Assembly: GCA_965112735.1 (NCBI GenBank)
Contig: OZ218955.1
Coordinates: 3,100,001-3,164,000 of the forward strand
DNA from: Phaeosaccion multiseriatum
Lineage: Eukaryota; Ochrophyta, other classes
Length of the DNA: 64,000 nucleotides
Reading direction: 5' to 3'
Of the stretch, positions 1 through 9,712 are shown in pieces (position 1 is the stretch's first letter; each line of letters starts with the position of its first letter). The notes below the pieces were generated by a model. It saw only the letters and a program-made list of their open reading frames with translations, was not told where the DNA came from and did not search any database. A program made the position numbers and the translations under genes.

Positions 1-189
1 AGTTGAACCCCCCCTGTTGGTGTTCCGCTGTGAGGACTCACAGCTGTCGTGGTTTTGGCTAAAAAAATTGCCTACTCTTCTGTGATGCTTCTGGCCGGCC
101 CAGCCGGCCTGCTTCCTGCTTCTGGGCTGACCTCTCTCAGAAGCATGTCAGGGGCCGACCTGTAATCAGATAATCTTGTCCAGGGTCGA

Positions 190-732
190 CTCCCTCCCTC
201 CCTCCCTCCCTCCCTCCCTCCCTCCCTCCCTCCCTCCCTCCCTCCCTCCCTCCCTCCCTCCCTCCCTCCCTCCCTCCCTCCCTCCCTCCCTCCCTCCCTC
301 CCTCCCTCCCTCCCTCCCTCCCTCCCTCCCTCCCTCCCTCCCTCCCTCCCTCCCTCCCTCCCTCCCTCCCTCCCTCCCTCCCTCCCTCCCTCCCTCCCTC
401 CCTCCCTCCCTCCCTCCCTCCCTCCCTCCCTCCCTCCCTCCCTCCCTCCCTCCCTCCCTCCCTCCCTCCCTCCCTCCCTCCCTCCCTCCCTCCTCCCTCC
501 CTCCCTCCTCCCTCCCTCCCTCCCTCCCTCCCTCCCTCCTTCCTTCCGTCCTTCCCTCCCTCCCTCCTTCCTTCCGTCCCTCCCATCTTCCTTCCTCCCT
601 CCCTCCCTCCCTCCCTCCCTCCCTCCCTCCCTCCCTCCCTCCCTCCCTCCCTCCCTCCCTCCCTCCCTCCCTCCCTCCCTCCCTCCCTCCCTCCCTCCCT
701 CCCTCCCTCCCTCCCTCCCTCCCTCCCTCCCT
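190..732. repeat. (CCCT)n microsatellite tract with interruptions
   Basis: About 540 bases of almost pure CCCT repeat on the plus strand, broken at 490-600 by CCT and CCTT/CCGT variants. The flanks share the phrase GCCTGCTTCCTGCTTCTGG, seen near 108-126 and twice in 733-780. The long open frames here in both directions are repeat translation, not genes. Confidence 0.95.
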
Positions 733-1490
733 TGCTTCCTGCTTCTGGCTGGCGCCAGAGGGCCTGCTTCCTGCTTCTGGCCGGCCAGAACCTTGTCAGG
801 GGCCGAACAGGGTACTCTAGAGCCACGAAGGAACGAAGCCACCCGGCTGGTGAATACGTGATGATGCTGGGAGGTTGATCCGCAGGGTCAAGTCGGTGCT
901 TGCCTAGTCCTTGCAATTCGATCCTCCTACTGGGCGCGCAGAAGGTTTCTGGGTCGGCATACTTTTTCCTCTCTTCTCTTCATCGGGCAAGACTCAACTT
1001 TTAGAATAACAAACTCACCTCTTCCTCTGTGACTCGTGCGTGAAAGGTACGTCACATTTAATATTATCTAGAACATATTGTGATGGAAGGAGGCTATTCT
1101 TACATGTGGTGTCGTTTGATATAGTCGACCCTGGACAAGGTTACAGTGGGCGCCAGCCATAATCAGTAATCAGGCCCGGCTGGCCAGAATCAGTAATCAG
1201 GCCGGCTGGCGCCGACCGTAATCAGGAACCACATAGCCTTGTCCAGGGAATTGGAGCTGAAGAGTCATGCGCTGAAGGAGAACCGGGAGACGAGAAAAAG
1301 CCTTGGTGAATAACCGAGTAAATTGCTTACGGAGGAAAGATCTCCTGCTAGGAAAGAACTATCGCACGTGAAGAGGTCAACAGGTGTGCGTTAGCTCTAC
1401 AGTCAATTTAAAAAATCTTCTGTAACTGTACAGGAATGTCCAAACAATAGTAAAGAACAGTTAGAAGAAAAGACGAAAACTCCATAGATT
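733..1490. other. Intergenic stretch with short dispersed repeats
   Basis: No coding signal is seen. Bases 1126-1248 hold two copies of AATCAGTAATCAGG, GGCTGGCGCC words and the sequence GTCGACCCTGGACAAGG. The last is the inverted complement of CTTGTCCAGGGTCGAC at 176-191. The same words recur at 26071-26116, so this is a dispersed repeat family of unknown type. Confidence 0.6.
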
Positions 1491-1990
1491 TCACACACAC
1501 CCCAAATCATGGGCACCGTCGCCATGGAGTATGTGGAGACGGCTAACGAGCAGGCGGCAGACATCCTTACCAAGAACCTGGCGACGCTCGAAGAACGCAG
1601 TAACGCCGCCAGGTTCTTGCTTGGTCAAGATGTCTACTACCGCCTGGTTAGCCGCCTCCACATACTCCATGGCGACGGTGCCCAACTTGATCTGGTGGCG
1701 GATGTGATGGTAGCGCACATCGATGTGCTTGGTCCTCCTCGGCGCGAGCTCGTTCTCCGCCAGGTTGATGGCCGCCTTGTTGTCCTGAAGAAGAAAGGTA
1801 GCGAAGAGCTGCTCACACTCCAAGTCCCGCAGCGTATAACGCATGCTGAGAATCTCTTTGGTGGCGCTGCTTAAGGCTGGTGAGAAGTCCGTCCTCGTCC
1901 TGCCAGGAATCAGCGCCGAGGAGGACGGTCTTCTCACCAGCCTTGAGCAGCGCCACCAAAGAGATTCTCAGCATGCGTTATACGCCTCGC
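1491..1990 (-). mobile_element. Degenerate Ty1/copia retrotransposon fragment (RNase H end of pol)
   Basis: The minus-strand frame at 1491-1937 encodes a stretch typical of the C-terminus of copia pol: the DNKAAI motif, then residues matching the RTKHIDVRYHHIR signature of copia RNase H, then a DILTK ending. Only this tail is present; no integrase, reverse transcriptase or LTR was seen. The relic is rearranged: 1509-1583 reappears inverted at about 1608-1681, and about 1838-1895 reappears inverted at 1922-1982, so it folds into two neighbouring hairpins. It is a dead fragment. Confidence 0.75.
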
Positions 1991-2426
1991 GACCACTCCG
2001 TCTCTTGGCATCACTTACTCATCTGCCCCCTTCTCTCCCTACGACTCTGCTCGATCCTCTCTTCTGTCACACACACTATGATATCGTTCTTCCGCTCTGA
2101 GTTCTTGCTTGTCTTACCCGCCCTCTATTTTGTTGCCAGTCCCTGAAAACTGGGGCCGCACTGCTATGGGCCGCACTTCCTCTTTGTCTCTTCCATCTCT
2201 CTACCTCCACAAAGGTGCCACACATCCCTCTTGTGTAGTGTATGTATTCGAACAAGAGCGAGGCACCACACACCCTGCCTCTTGCCTAGTGTACAAGTGT
2301 ATGCGTGACGCGGCTCGAGTCGCCCCGAGCGGCGCGTCCCTCGCTCACTCGCCCTTTCTCCTAGCAGGCTACTGGCTGCTGCTACTGTATCACCAAATGC
2401 CGCTCCTACTGCTGCTGCTGTTACTG
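1991..2426. other. Spacer downstream of the MHYT gene
   Basis: No gene is seen. At 2213-2300 there is an imperfect two-copy direct repeat (GTGCCACACATCCCTCTTG / GCACCACACACCCTGCCTCTTG, each followed by a TAGTGTA word). A variant of the dispersed TTGGTGATACAG element lies at about 2386-2399, reading TGTATCACCAAATG on the plus strand. This is probably 3' untranslated or intergenic DNA. Confidence 0.5.
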
Positions 2427-3794
2427 CTATTCTCCCTCTACTGCAAATTTGTCCATTTCATCGTCCGTTTCCTTTCGTTCGCCTCGCTGCTGTATCACCA
2501 ACTGCTGCTGCCGCACATTGAGCTCTACTTGGGCCGACTCAACGTTGTGCCCTCCCTCCAAGTCATGGGAAGTATGCTTCGAGGTGAACGTCTCGGCGCC
2601 CCCAACGGAGGTGGAGGAGTGGACGTTGGGCCCCTTGCTTACAACACCTTGGGCGCCCCCTCCACTCCCGCTGTGGTACTGCGGCTGTCTGGCTGTGGGG
2701 GTCGAGTTGTTAATCCTGAGCTTGTCCGTGAAGTGTGAGAAGTTAGTGTTGGTGAGCTGCAGGAAGTTGGTGCGTAAGTCCACAGCCACGCTCAGCACGG
2801 CAGTGATGGTCAGGTTGAGGGTGAGGATTACAATCACAAACTCGAAGGAGGGGGAGGAGCTCTTCCAAAAGACGGCGCCCTCCAGCCAGGTGCTGTCCTT
2901 GTCGCAGTAGTAGGAGGCGGCGTACATGCCGGTGTAGTGCATGGAACAGGCTGAGGAGGAGGAGGAGGAGGAGGAGGAGGAGGAGGAGGAGGAGGAGGAG
3001 GAGGAGGAGGAGGAGGAGGTGGTGGTGGTGGAGGAGGAGGAGGAGGAGGTGGGGGTGGAGGAGGAAAGGGGGAGTCAGTCATGCGGGCAGAGTGAGGGTC
3101 AGGGCTAGCGGCAAGGTCAAGGTCAGGGTGAGGGTAAGGGTAAGGGTAAGGGTAAGGGTCAGGGTCAGCCAGGGCCACCCAAGCAAGAGCAGCCACCCGC
3201 CCCACCAAGCCTTTGACCCTTCCCCTCCACACACACACACACGCACGCACGCACGCACGTACCTGCGAGTCCGATGACGGCCGCCGCCCCGACTCTGAGC
3301 AGCTCCAGCGTGGGCTTCCACACGAGCAGCCTGAACATGATCCACACGCCAGCTAGAGATACCACCAGCGCAAGGATTATGGAGACGGTGAGGATACCGT
3401 AGTTCCACTCCTGGCGAAACTGGCCGTGCAGGGAGGCTTTGCCTGTGTGTGTGCGTGTGCGTGTGTGTGGTGTGTGTGCGTGCGTGTGAGACAGGCCTCA
3501 CATGCCAAGCACACGGTCAGCGACTGATGTCTCTTGACTACTGTCTCTCTGTCTCTTGGCTCGATTTCCTCGCTCCTCCCCACTAACCTGTGAAATGCAT
3601 GGCCAACACACCAGTTGCCATCAAAACCGCTGCCAGGAAGATGCGCTTCAGCTCTCCGAAATAGGCCAAGTGCTTTGTGACGGAGGCATGTGGGGGGGGG
3701 GGAGGGAGGAAGGTCAGGGCTTGGTTGGAGGCGTACAGGGGACGGGGGAAGGCGGGCCCGACTCTGATGGAGCTCTCGCCCTCTAGCTCTCTGG

Positions 3795-3831
<37 letters not shown>

Positions 3832-5563
3832 GCGAGACATTGCATCGCACAGAGAGCAGGGCCTACGTCACTTACAATTGCATTCCTCCTTGAGCGAAGC
3901 GCCTTCATATCGTGCTTATATGCAGACACCATGAGGGTCTAAGGGTAGAGGGAAGGAAAGGGGATAGGGAGAGAAAGAGAGAGGTAGATAGTGGGTGAGG
4001 ATACCGTAGTTCCACTCCTGGAGAAAAAAGGGTAAGAGAGACACGGACAAGCAGAGAGGAAGGAACGGGAGAGGGGACGGAAATAGAGAAGAGGGAGAGA
4101 GATCATCCGCAACGCAGCACAAAGCGGCACGAAAGGGATGGACGGACATGCACGAGAAGCGCACAGGAGCTCCGAGGGGGGGGGGGGCAGAGGGCATCCA
4201 TCTATCCATCGCCTCACTCACTCACTCACTCACTCACTTTGAGTCGCTCAGCTCGATCGGAGGCAAAGTAGAGGTCATTGCTGGCTTGCCAGAAGCCGAG
4301 GCGGACCAGCGTGCAGCTGAGCACGAGGCTCAGGAGAGTGAGGAAGAGTTCGTAGTCCGTTTCCAGCTCCTCGCCTGTGCTGGGAGATTCGAGATGCCGT
4401 GCACCCATGCCCACTGGTCAGAGCATTGGACGGTGCAGTACAGCAGCATGGCAGACACAAAGAGAGGGGAGAGAGGTAAGAGGAGGAGGGAGGGAGTGAC
4501 GGACGACGGACACGCAGACATAGAGCTGAGGCCGGGGGGGGGGGGGGGGGGAGGCGCGGATAGATATGGGCTGGCTCCCATCCCTCGTCACCTCACACCC
4601 ACCACATCAGCTCCCGCTCTCTGCTCTCTCTCACTTACGGAAGTGCATGCCCCATATGCCTATCCCGAGAGACAGGGAGGCGAAGAGATAAGGCATGTGG
4701 AAGATGCCAGTGCCAGGCCTGAAACCAGCGCACAGGCGCAAGTGATCCAGGACCACCACCGCGCCGAAGGATCCATTTACGACCTACAGGCGTGGAATGG
4801 GAGCAGAGCAGAGGGTGTCAATAAGCGGGGGTGGTGAGGTATGAGGCATCTGCAAAAAAAGTGAAGAGGATATCTGAAGAGGGAAGGGGGCTGGGGGTAA
4901 GAGGAACGACTGGGAGAGAGACGAGCACTTTGACGGAACAATGGGGAGGAAAGGCGAAAGGCGGAAGATGGGAGGTGTGCCCGGTGAAGGAAGGAAGAAG
5001 GCGCCATCACTCACCACAATGTACGATAAGATGACTTGCCAAGGGCTGTAGCGAGGGTCGAGAAGCTCCCCATCAGTGCACACCGAAGGAATCATATCTC
5101 CGAGGTAGCTAATCAAAGGCACTGGAGAGGATATTGCCGGGCCGAGCGACGTCTGCGATGTAGCCGCTCCCAACTGACCCACTCCCAACTGCACGTACTC
5201 GTTGTCTTCTCGTATACCAATACAGTCGTACGGTTGGATAACCCGTGAGGAGGCTTTCAGGTTTTGGGTGGAATTCTTTTGGCGGGCGGTCCCGGAACAT
5301 CGGGACAATGACGTGTTGCAGCCGTTGGTGCTCCGCCCTTCCTTTTCTCCTCTTGTATAGCCGTTGACTGGCCTCGTGAGAGAAATCGGCGCCAGCTTTA
5401 GCCTAGCATCCGAGTCAAGGGCAGTGACGACCCTTCCCGGACCAGCTCTGTAGAGGTGGTGTGCACAAGACTTGGCACCCGAGACAGTGCCACGTTTCGT
5501 CCTCCTTCTCTTGCCCACTACTGTACTAGTACTGTCTCCTTCGTCGCATTGCCTGGTCTTCAT
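2427..5563 (-). CDS. MHYT-domain multi-pass membrane protein
   Basis: Six exons can be joined in frame with GT-AG borders: 5563-5015, 4783-4639, 4413-4238, 3672-3588, 3442-3263 and 2950-2427. The product shows the three repeats of an MHYT domain. These start at RYSPWQVILSYIV and carry the motifs MHFLGM (exons 2/3), MHFTGK (exons 4/5) and MHYTGM (exons 5/6), each at the end of a hydrophobic helix; a further helix follows (FEFVIVILTLNLTITAVL). In bacteria MHYT domains are integral membrane sensors proposed to bind copper or a gas ligand through the Met/His residues; a role here is inference. The second motif has Lys in place of Met. The first 150 or so residues before the domain look unconserved, so the start codon is uncertain and an internal Met near 5090 is possible. 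The C-tail contains a QQQLVIQQ stretch encoded by the dispersed 12-nt element. Confidence 0.8.
2951..3262. repeat. GGA/GGT microsatellites and GGGTAA-like repeats in an MHYT intron
   Basis: Intron 5 of the MHYT gene consists of (GGA)n with GGT interruptions at 2952-3065, then AAGGTCAGGGT and GGGTAA repeats at 3105-3170, then CA/CG-rich repeats at 3228-3260. The GGGTAA run is not a canonical TTAGGG telomere repeat. Confidence 0.85.
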
Positions 5564-5898
5564 CGACTGGTACGTTCAGATCCATTAACCCAGGGGGCGA
5601 TAGCAAACACCCCCCCCCCCCCCCTTCTGCCTCTGTTTGCTTCGACGGGTCTACCAGAGACTTTTCCCTTCCCTTCTGCTACATCCACAGTACACGTTCG
5701 TCTCTCCTGCATGCAGGTAGATGCTTCCCATCATCGGGCTCCCCCGTTCCTTCCCCACACCGCCAAGCCACGTGTGCATATAGAGCAGGGAGCAAGACAG
5801 GAGGGCATCCGCCGGAGAGCTTATTAAGGCGGGCATCCGCCGCGCCCGAGAGCTTATTTATTGACTTAATAGGAGACACTCGAGCTGGCGGTGAGGTT
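5564..5898. other. Spacer between MHYT 5' end and FNIP gene 3' end
   Basis: No coding signal is seen. There is a C run at about 5610-5624, and the duplicated words GGCGGGCATCCGCCG and GAGAGCTTATT around 5808-5860. It probably holds the MHYT promoter and the FNIP 3' UTR. Confidence 0.4.
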
Positions 5899-7767
5899 TC
5901 ATCTGAGATAGTCCACCCTGAGCCCCTCGGGTAGGTCTGCAGGCAGCGGGCAGCTCCTCCCAACCCTGAGATATGTGAGACCGGCAGGCAGGTCCCTCAA
6001 CGGACGGGTGTAGCTCCTTCTGAGCGTCAGGCTCCGGAGAGACGCAGGCAGCTCCAGGGGGAGGTTAAAGCCATTCTCCATCACCACCTCCTCCACACCA
6101 CAAGGTAGAGTCACTTGCTGATCGAAGTGTGAGTTCGACGCAAATGTGAGCTTCTTCAGCGAGGAGGGGAGGACGATGGATCGGTTATAGTAACCCCCGA
6201 AACGCACCTCCTCCAGCGAGCTCGGCAAGATGAGACCAGGCTGATTGAACTGCGAGCCCTTGGCAAACGTGAGCGTCTTGAGCGAGGAAGGAAGAACGAC
6301 GGGTCTGTTAAAGAGAGCCCCCACAAAAACCTCCTCCAGCGAGTTGGGCAGGAACAAACCAGCTTGATTGAATTGCGATTGCCTGCAAAACGCGAGCTTT
6401 CTCAGCGAGGAAGGGAAAGCAACGCGTCTGTTAAAGTCCCCTCCGAATGTTACCTCCTCCAGCGCGCTCGGCAGGACCACATCGGCCTGATTGAACCGCG
6501 AGTCCTTCGCAAATGCGATTACCCTTAGCGAGTGAGGAAAATCGATGGGTTTGTCAAAGTCTCTCCCGAATGTAACCTCCTCCAGCGAGCTTGGCAGGAT
6601 CAAACCAGCCTGATTGAACAGCGATTGTCTACTAAAGGTGAGCTTCCTCAGCGAAGGAGGGAAAGCGATGGGCTTGTTAAAGTGCCTCGCGAAACTCACC
6701 TCCTCCAGCAAGGTCGGTAATACCACACCAGATTGATTGAACCGCGAGTCCTGGGCAAATGCGAGCTTCCTCAGCGAGGAAGGGAGAGCAATGCGTCTGT
6801 CAAAGTGCCCCCCGAATGTCACCTCCTCCAGCGAGTTCGGCAGGATCACATCAGGCTGGTTGAATCGTGAATCCCAATGAAAAGCGAGCTTCTTCAGCGA
6901 GGAAGGGAGGGCGAGGGGTCTGTTAAAGTCCCCCCCGAATGTCACCTCCTCAAGCGAGCTCGGCAGGACCAAACCAGGCTGATTGAACCGCGAGCACGGG
7001 GGGAAAGTGAGCTTCCTCAGCGAGGGAGGAAACACGATGGGCCTATTAAAGTCCGACCCGAAGGCCACCTCCTCCAGCAAGTTGGGCAGCACCACATCAG
7101 ACTGATTGAACCGCGAGTCCTGGGGGAAAGTAAGCTTCCTCAACGAAGGAGGAAACGCGATTGGCCCATTAAAGTCCGCCCCGAAGGCCACCTCCTCCAG
7201 CGAGTTCGGTAGAACCACATCAGACTGATTGAACGCCGTGCAGAAGAGCACATGCTTCACGGATGGTGGCAACACGGACAAAACTTTGGCAACGAGGGCG
7301 TGTTCTTTAGCAGTACCGCGAGAACTGGGGTAGTGATGTGAAAATAGCGTCTCTCGTTCCTTGCCCAAAAGCACGGTAGTGACGCGAAAATAGCGTCTCT
7401 CGCTCCTCTTTAGTCTAGTGTCATCGCGCTGTGAGCTCCCTTGCAGTTGGCGCTTAGCCCTTCCCTTTGCCCTCTTCCTCCTTCCCCGTCCATCCTCAAC
7501 TCCTTGCTCAGCAGAAGCAGCAAGCGTAGTCCTTGACGAATACGATGAAAATGCTGCAAGGTGTCTGTCCTCGCCTGCTTGCCGCTGTTGGTGCTCCAAC
7601 ATGCTGAGCATGCTTCGCTGGACATCATCAGGCATCTTGGTGTTGATGACGAGAGAGCGGCACGTGAGCTTGTCGATCTCCTTGCACACTCCCCACAGAT
7701 CAGTGTTCGTCGGGAAAAGCCTGGCCACTGTCTTCAGTGCCACGCAGGCATCGCTCATGACTCTCAA
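5899..7767 (-). CDS. FNIP-repeat (leucine-rich-like) protein, 622 aa
   Basis: One uninterrupted frame of 622 residues from an ATG at 7767. Residues 1-175 form a non-repetitive head rich in basic residues. From about residue 187 to 560 the chain is a tandem array of nine units of about 41 residues, each made of two FNIP-type half-repeats. The pattern is FNQ-x4-LP-x-SLEEV-x-FG followed by FN-x-P-I-x-P-SL-x-L-x-F. More divergent repeats close the chain. FNIP repeats are known in large numbers in Dictyostelium and some giant viruses and algae, and are thought to build an elongated interaction surface; partners are unknown. The DNA units are about 123 bp and still similar, pointing to recent internal duplication. 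No intron, signal peptide or membrane segment is seen. The 5' end is divergent from the phosphatase gene, with about 110 bp between them. Confidence 0.85.
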   Translation of the reverse strand: MRVMSDACVALKTVARLFPTNTDLWGVCKEIDKLTCRSLVINTKMPDDVQRSMLSMLEHQQRQAGEDRHLAAFSSYSSRTTLAASAEQGVEDGRGRRKRAKGRAKRQLQGSSQRDDTRLKRSERRYFRVTTVLLGKERETLFSHHYPSSRGTAKEHALVAKVLSVLPPSVKHVLFCTAFNQSDVVLPNSLEEVAFGADFNGPIAFPPSLRKLTFPQDSRFNQSDVVLPNLLEEVAFGSDFNRPIVFPPSLRKLTFPPCSRFNQPGLVLPSSLEEVTFGGDFNRPLALPSSLKKLAFHWDSRFNQPDVILPNSLEEVTFGGHFDRRIALPSSLRKLAFAQDSRFNQSGVVLPTLLEEVSFARHFNKPIAFPPSLRKLTFSRQSLFNQAGLILPSSLEEVTFGRDFDKPIDFPHSLRVIAFAKDSRFNQADVVLPSALEEVTFGGDFNRRVAFPSSLRKLAFCRQSQFNQAGLFLPNSLEEVFVGALFNRPVVLPSSLKTLTFAKGSQFNQPGLILPSSLEEVRFGGYYNRSIVLPSSLKKLTFASNSHFDQQVTLPCGVEEVVMENGFNLPLELPASLRSLTLRRSYTRPLRDLPAGLTYLRVGRSCPLPADLPEGLRVDYLR

Positions 7768-7903
7768 AGGCCTTGCTAGGGAGGAAGGGGAGGAAAATGA
7801 GGAGCCGGAGGAGGAGGAAGGCGGCGTGGCACTGTATCACCAACTTGTACATATATTTTGTGGCAATTTATCATTTTTTTTTTTTTTTTTTTTTTTTTTT
7901 TGG
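7768..7903. promoter_or_regulatory. Short divergent intergenic region with poly-T tract
   Basis: This gap separates the FNIP start (7767, minus) from the phosphatase coding region (plus). It contains a GGA-rich patch, one copy of the dispersed element (CTGTATCACCAACTTG, 7832-7847) and a run of about 28 T at 7874-7901. A shared promoter is inferred from position only. Confidence 0.4.
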
Positions 7904-9712
7904 ATAACCATGTCCTTGTCGTGTGGGACTTCGATTGGTCTCTGGTCAATGAAAACACTGATACCTTCGTCGTGGAACAGCTGGCCCCGGAGCTGGAGGG
8001 GAATTGGAGGAAACACAGGGAGGAAGGCTTGGGGTGGACGGCCAGTGTAGCGGCCCAGCTCCGGAGCATGCACGCCAGGGGCATCGGTAGAGGTGCCATT
8101 GAGGCGTGTCTCAGGGAAATTCCCATTCAAGGTTAGAAGGAAGAGGGGGGGGGCTAGAGTTTGAGCCAGTGTGGAGAGGGCTGCCCACCATCCAACCACC
8201 CCTGTTGTAATATACATACACCCCTGTTGTTGCAACCTCCTCCCTTCAGACGGAATGCTGGAAGCGATGAGGCTGATGAGCAGCACTAGTAGCACTAGCA
8301 GTAGCAGTAGTAGCAGCAGCAGCAGCAGCAGCAGCACTTGCAGGCAGTGCATTATCAGCGACAGCAACACCGTCTTCATCGACACCATCGTCGCCCACCA
8401 CGACCTACACGGCCTGGTGAGCGAAGCCGGGGTCTACACGAACTCTGCGAACTTTGTAAGGCCAGAGCATCAAGAGCAACAGTACCACATAGAAAAGCGA
8501 GAAGAGACAGGAGAGCGAGGAGGAGGAGGAGGAGGAGGAGGAGGAGGAGGAGGAGGAGGAGGAGGAGGAGGAGGAGAAGAAGGAGAAGAACAAGAAGGGT
8601 GTGGAATCGAAAGGAATCTTGAAGAGGGGGATGATGCGGAGGTGGTGGTGGTGATGGAGGGGGAGGAGAAGAAGAAGGAAGAGGAGCCTGAGCTACTTCT
8701 TGTTCGCCCTTTCCACAGCCCTTCGGCCCAGCCCCACGCGTGTGCGCTGTGCCCCACCAACATGTGCAAAGGACTTATCCTCCGGACCCTGTTGGAGAAG
8801 CTCCGTCCTACTGTGAGCAGGGTCGTCTATGGTGAGTAAGTCAGGGAGTCATTCAGCAGAAGAGGCTTGGAGGAGGAGGAGGAGGAGGAGGAGGAGGAGG
8901 AGGAGGAAGAGGAGGAGGAGAAGGAGGAGGAGGAGGAGGAGGAAGAGGAGGAGGAGGAGGAGGAGGAGGAGGAAGAGGACGAAGAGGAGGGGGCTGTGTG
9001 AATGTGTGTGTGTGTGTGTGTGTTGGCTCGTTGGGTGCCCTGCCGGAGCCCTCACCACACCCTCATCCTCTCCCTCCTGCTGCTCGTCCTCCTTCTCCCC
9101 CTCCTCCTCCTCCTCCTCCTCCTCCTCCTCCTCCTCACTCCTCCTCCTCCTCCTCCTCCTCCTCCTCCTCCTCCTCCTCCTCCGCCTCCTCCTCCTCCTC
9201 CTCCTCCTCCTCCTCGTCCGCCTCCTCCTCCTCCTCCTCCTCCGCCTCCTCCTCCTCCTCCTCCTCCTCCTCCTCCTCCTCCTCCTCCTCCTCCTCCTCC
9301 TCCTCCTCCTCCTCCTCCTCCTCCTCCGCCTCCTCCTCCTCCTCCTCCTCCTCCTCCTCCTCCTCCTCCTCCTCCACCCACCTCCTTCTCATGATCATCA
9401 GTCGGAGATGGAGGGGGTGACTTCTGCCCCATTCAGACCGTACTAAGAGGCGTTGACGTGGCCCTGGTCCGCCACTCAGAGACCAAGAGCTACGGTTGCT
9501 ACAAGAGAATAGAGAAGGCCAGAGCAACAGCTGGCAGAGCCGCCGCAGCAGTTGGTGATGCAGTTGGTGATACAGGTCTGGCAGAGGACGAGGAAGAAGG
9601 TGCGGCAAGGTTGGGGAACGCAGGGGGGCCCAAGTGCGAGATTGTTCTGTGGGACACAGGGCATGAGGTGCTAGAGACGTTTCAGAAACTCGCAATGAGA
9701 TGGGGGCTGTAA
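7858..9712 (+). CDS. PHOSPHO1/PHOSPHO2-type HAD-superfamily phosphatase
   Basis: Three exons join in frame: ?-8131, 8250-8831 and 9402-9712. Motif I is WDFDWSL (usual form DFDNT; the two Asp are kept). It is followed by an NTDTFVVEQL stretch, then CIISDSNTVFID (motif II), a CALCPTNMCKG segment matching the conserved C-P-x-N-x-C of the family, and VGDGGGDFCPI across the last junction (motif III). Family members dephosphorylate small substrates such as pyridoxal phosphate or phosphocholine; the substrate here is not known. Oddities: no in-frame ATG exists between a stop at 7798 and motif I, only a TTG at 7858 before a 28-T run, so the true start lies in an unseen upstream exon or the poly-T length is wrong. 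Exon 2 contains a poly-Gly/Glu insertion (8517-8590), and exon 3 has a doubled dispersed element (9548-9575) encoding AVGDAVGDT. Confidence 0.82.
8866..9376. repeat. Facing GGA and TCC microsatellites in a phosphatase intron
   Basis: The intron 8832-9401 is nearly all simple repeat: (GGA)n with AGA interruptions at 8868-8990, a TG tract at 9002-9024, then (CTC)n at 9096-9375. The two long arms are complementary to each other, so the pre-mRNA could form a long hairpin that brings the splice sites together. Confidence 0.9.

Noticed and set aside
190-820. Long open frames of Pro-Ser-Leu or Gly-Arg-Glu repeats in both directions
   Set aside because: They are translations of the (CCCT)n tract and its complement and have no non-repeat coding content.
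3128-3170. Interstitial telomere (GGGTAAGGGTAAGGG)
   Set aside because: GGGTAA is not a permutation of TTAGGG or TTTAGGG on either strand. It grades into GGGTCA repeats, so it is an ordinary hexamer satellite.
9002-9446. Poly-Ser/Pro/Leu frames in the CTC tract
   Set aside because: They lie in an intron of the phosphatase gene defined by clean GT-AG borders.
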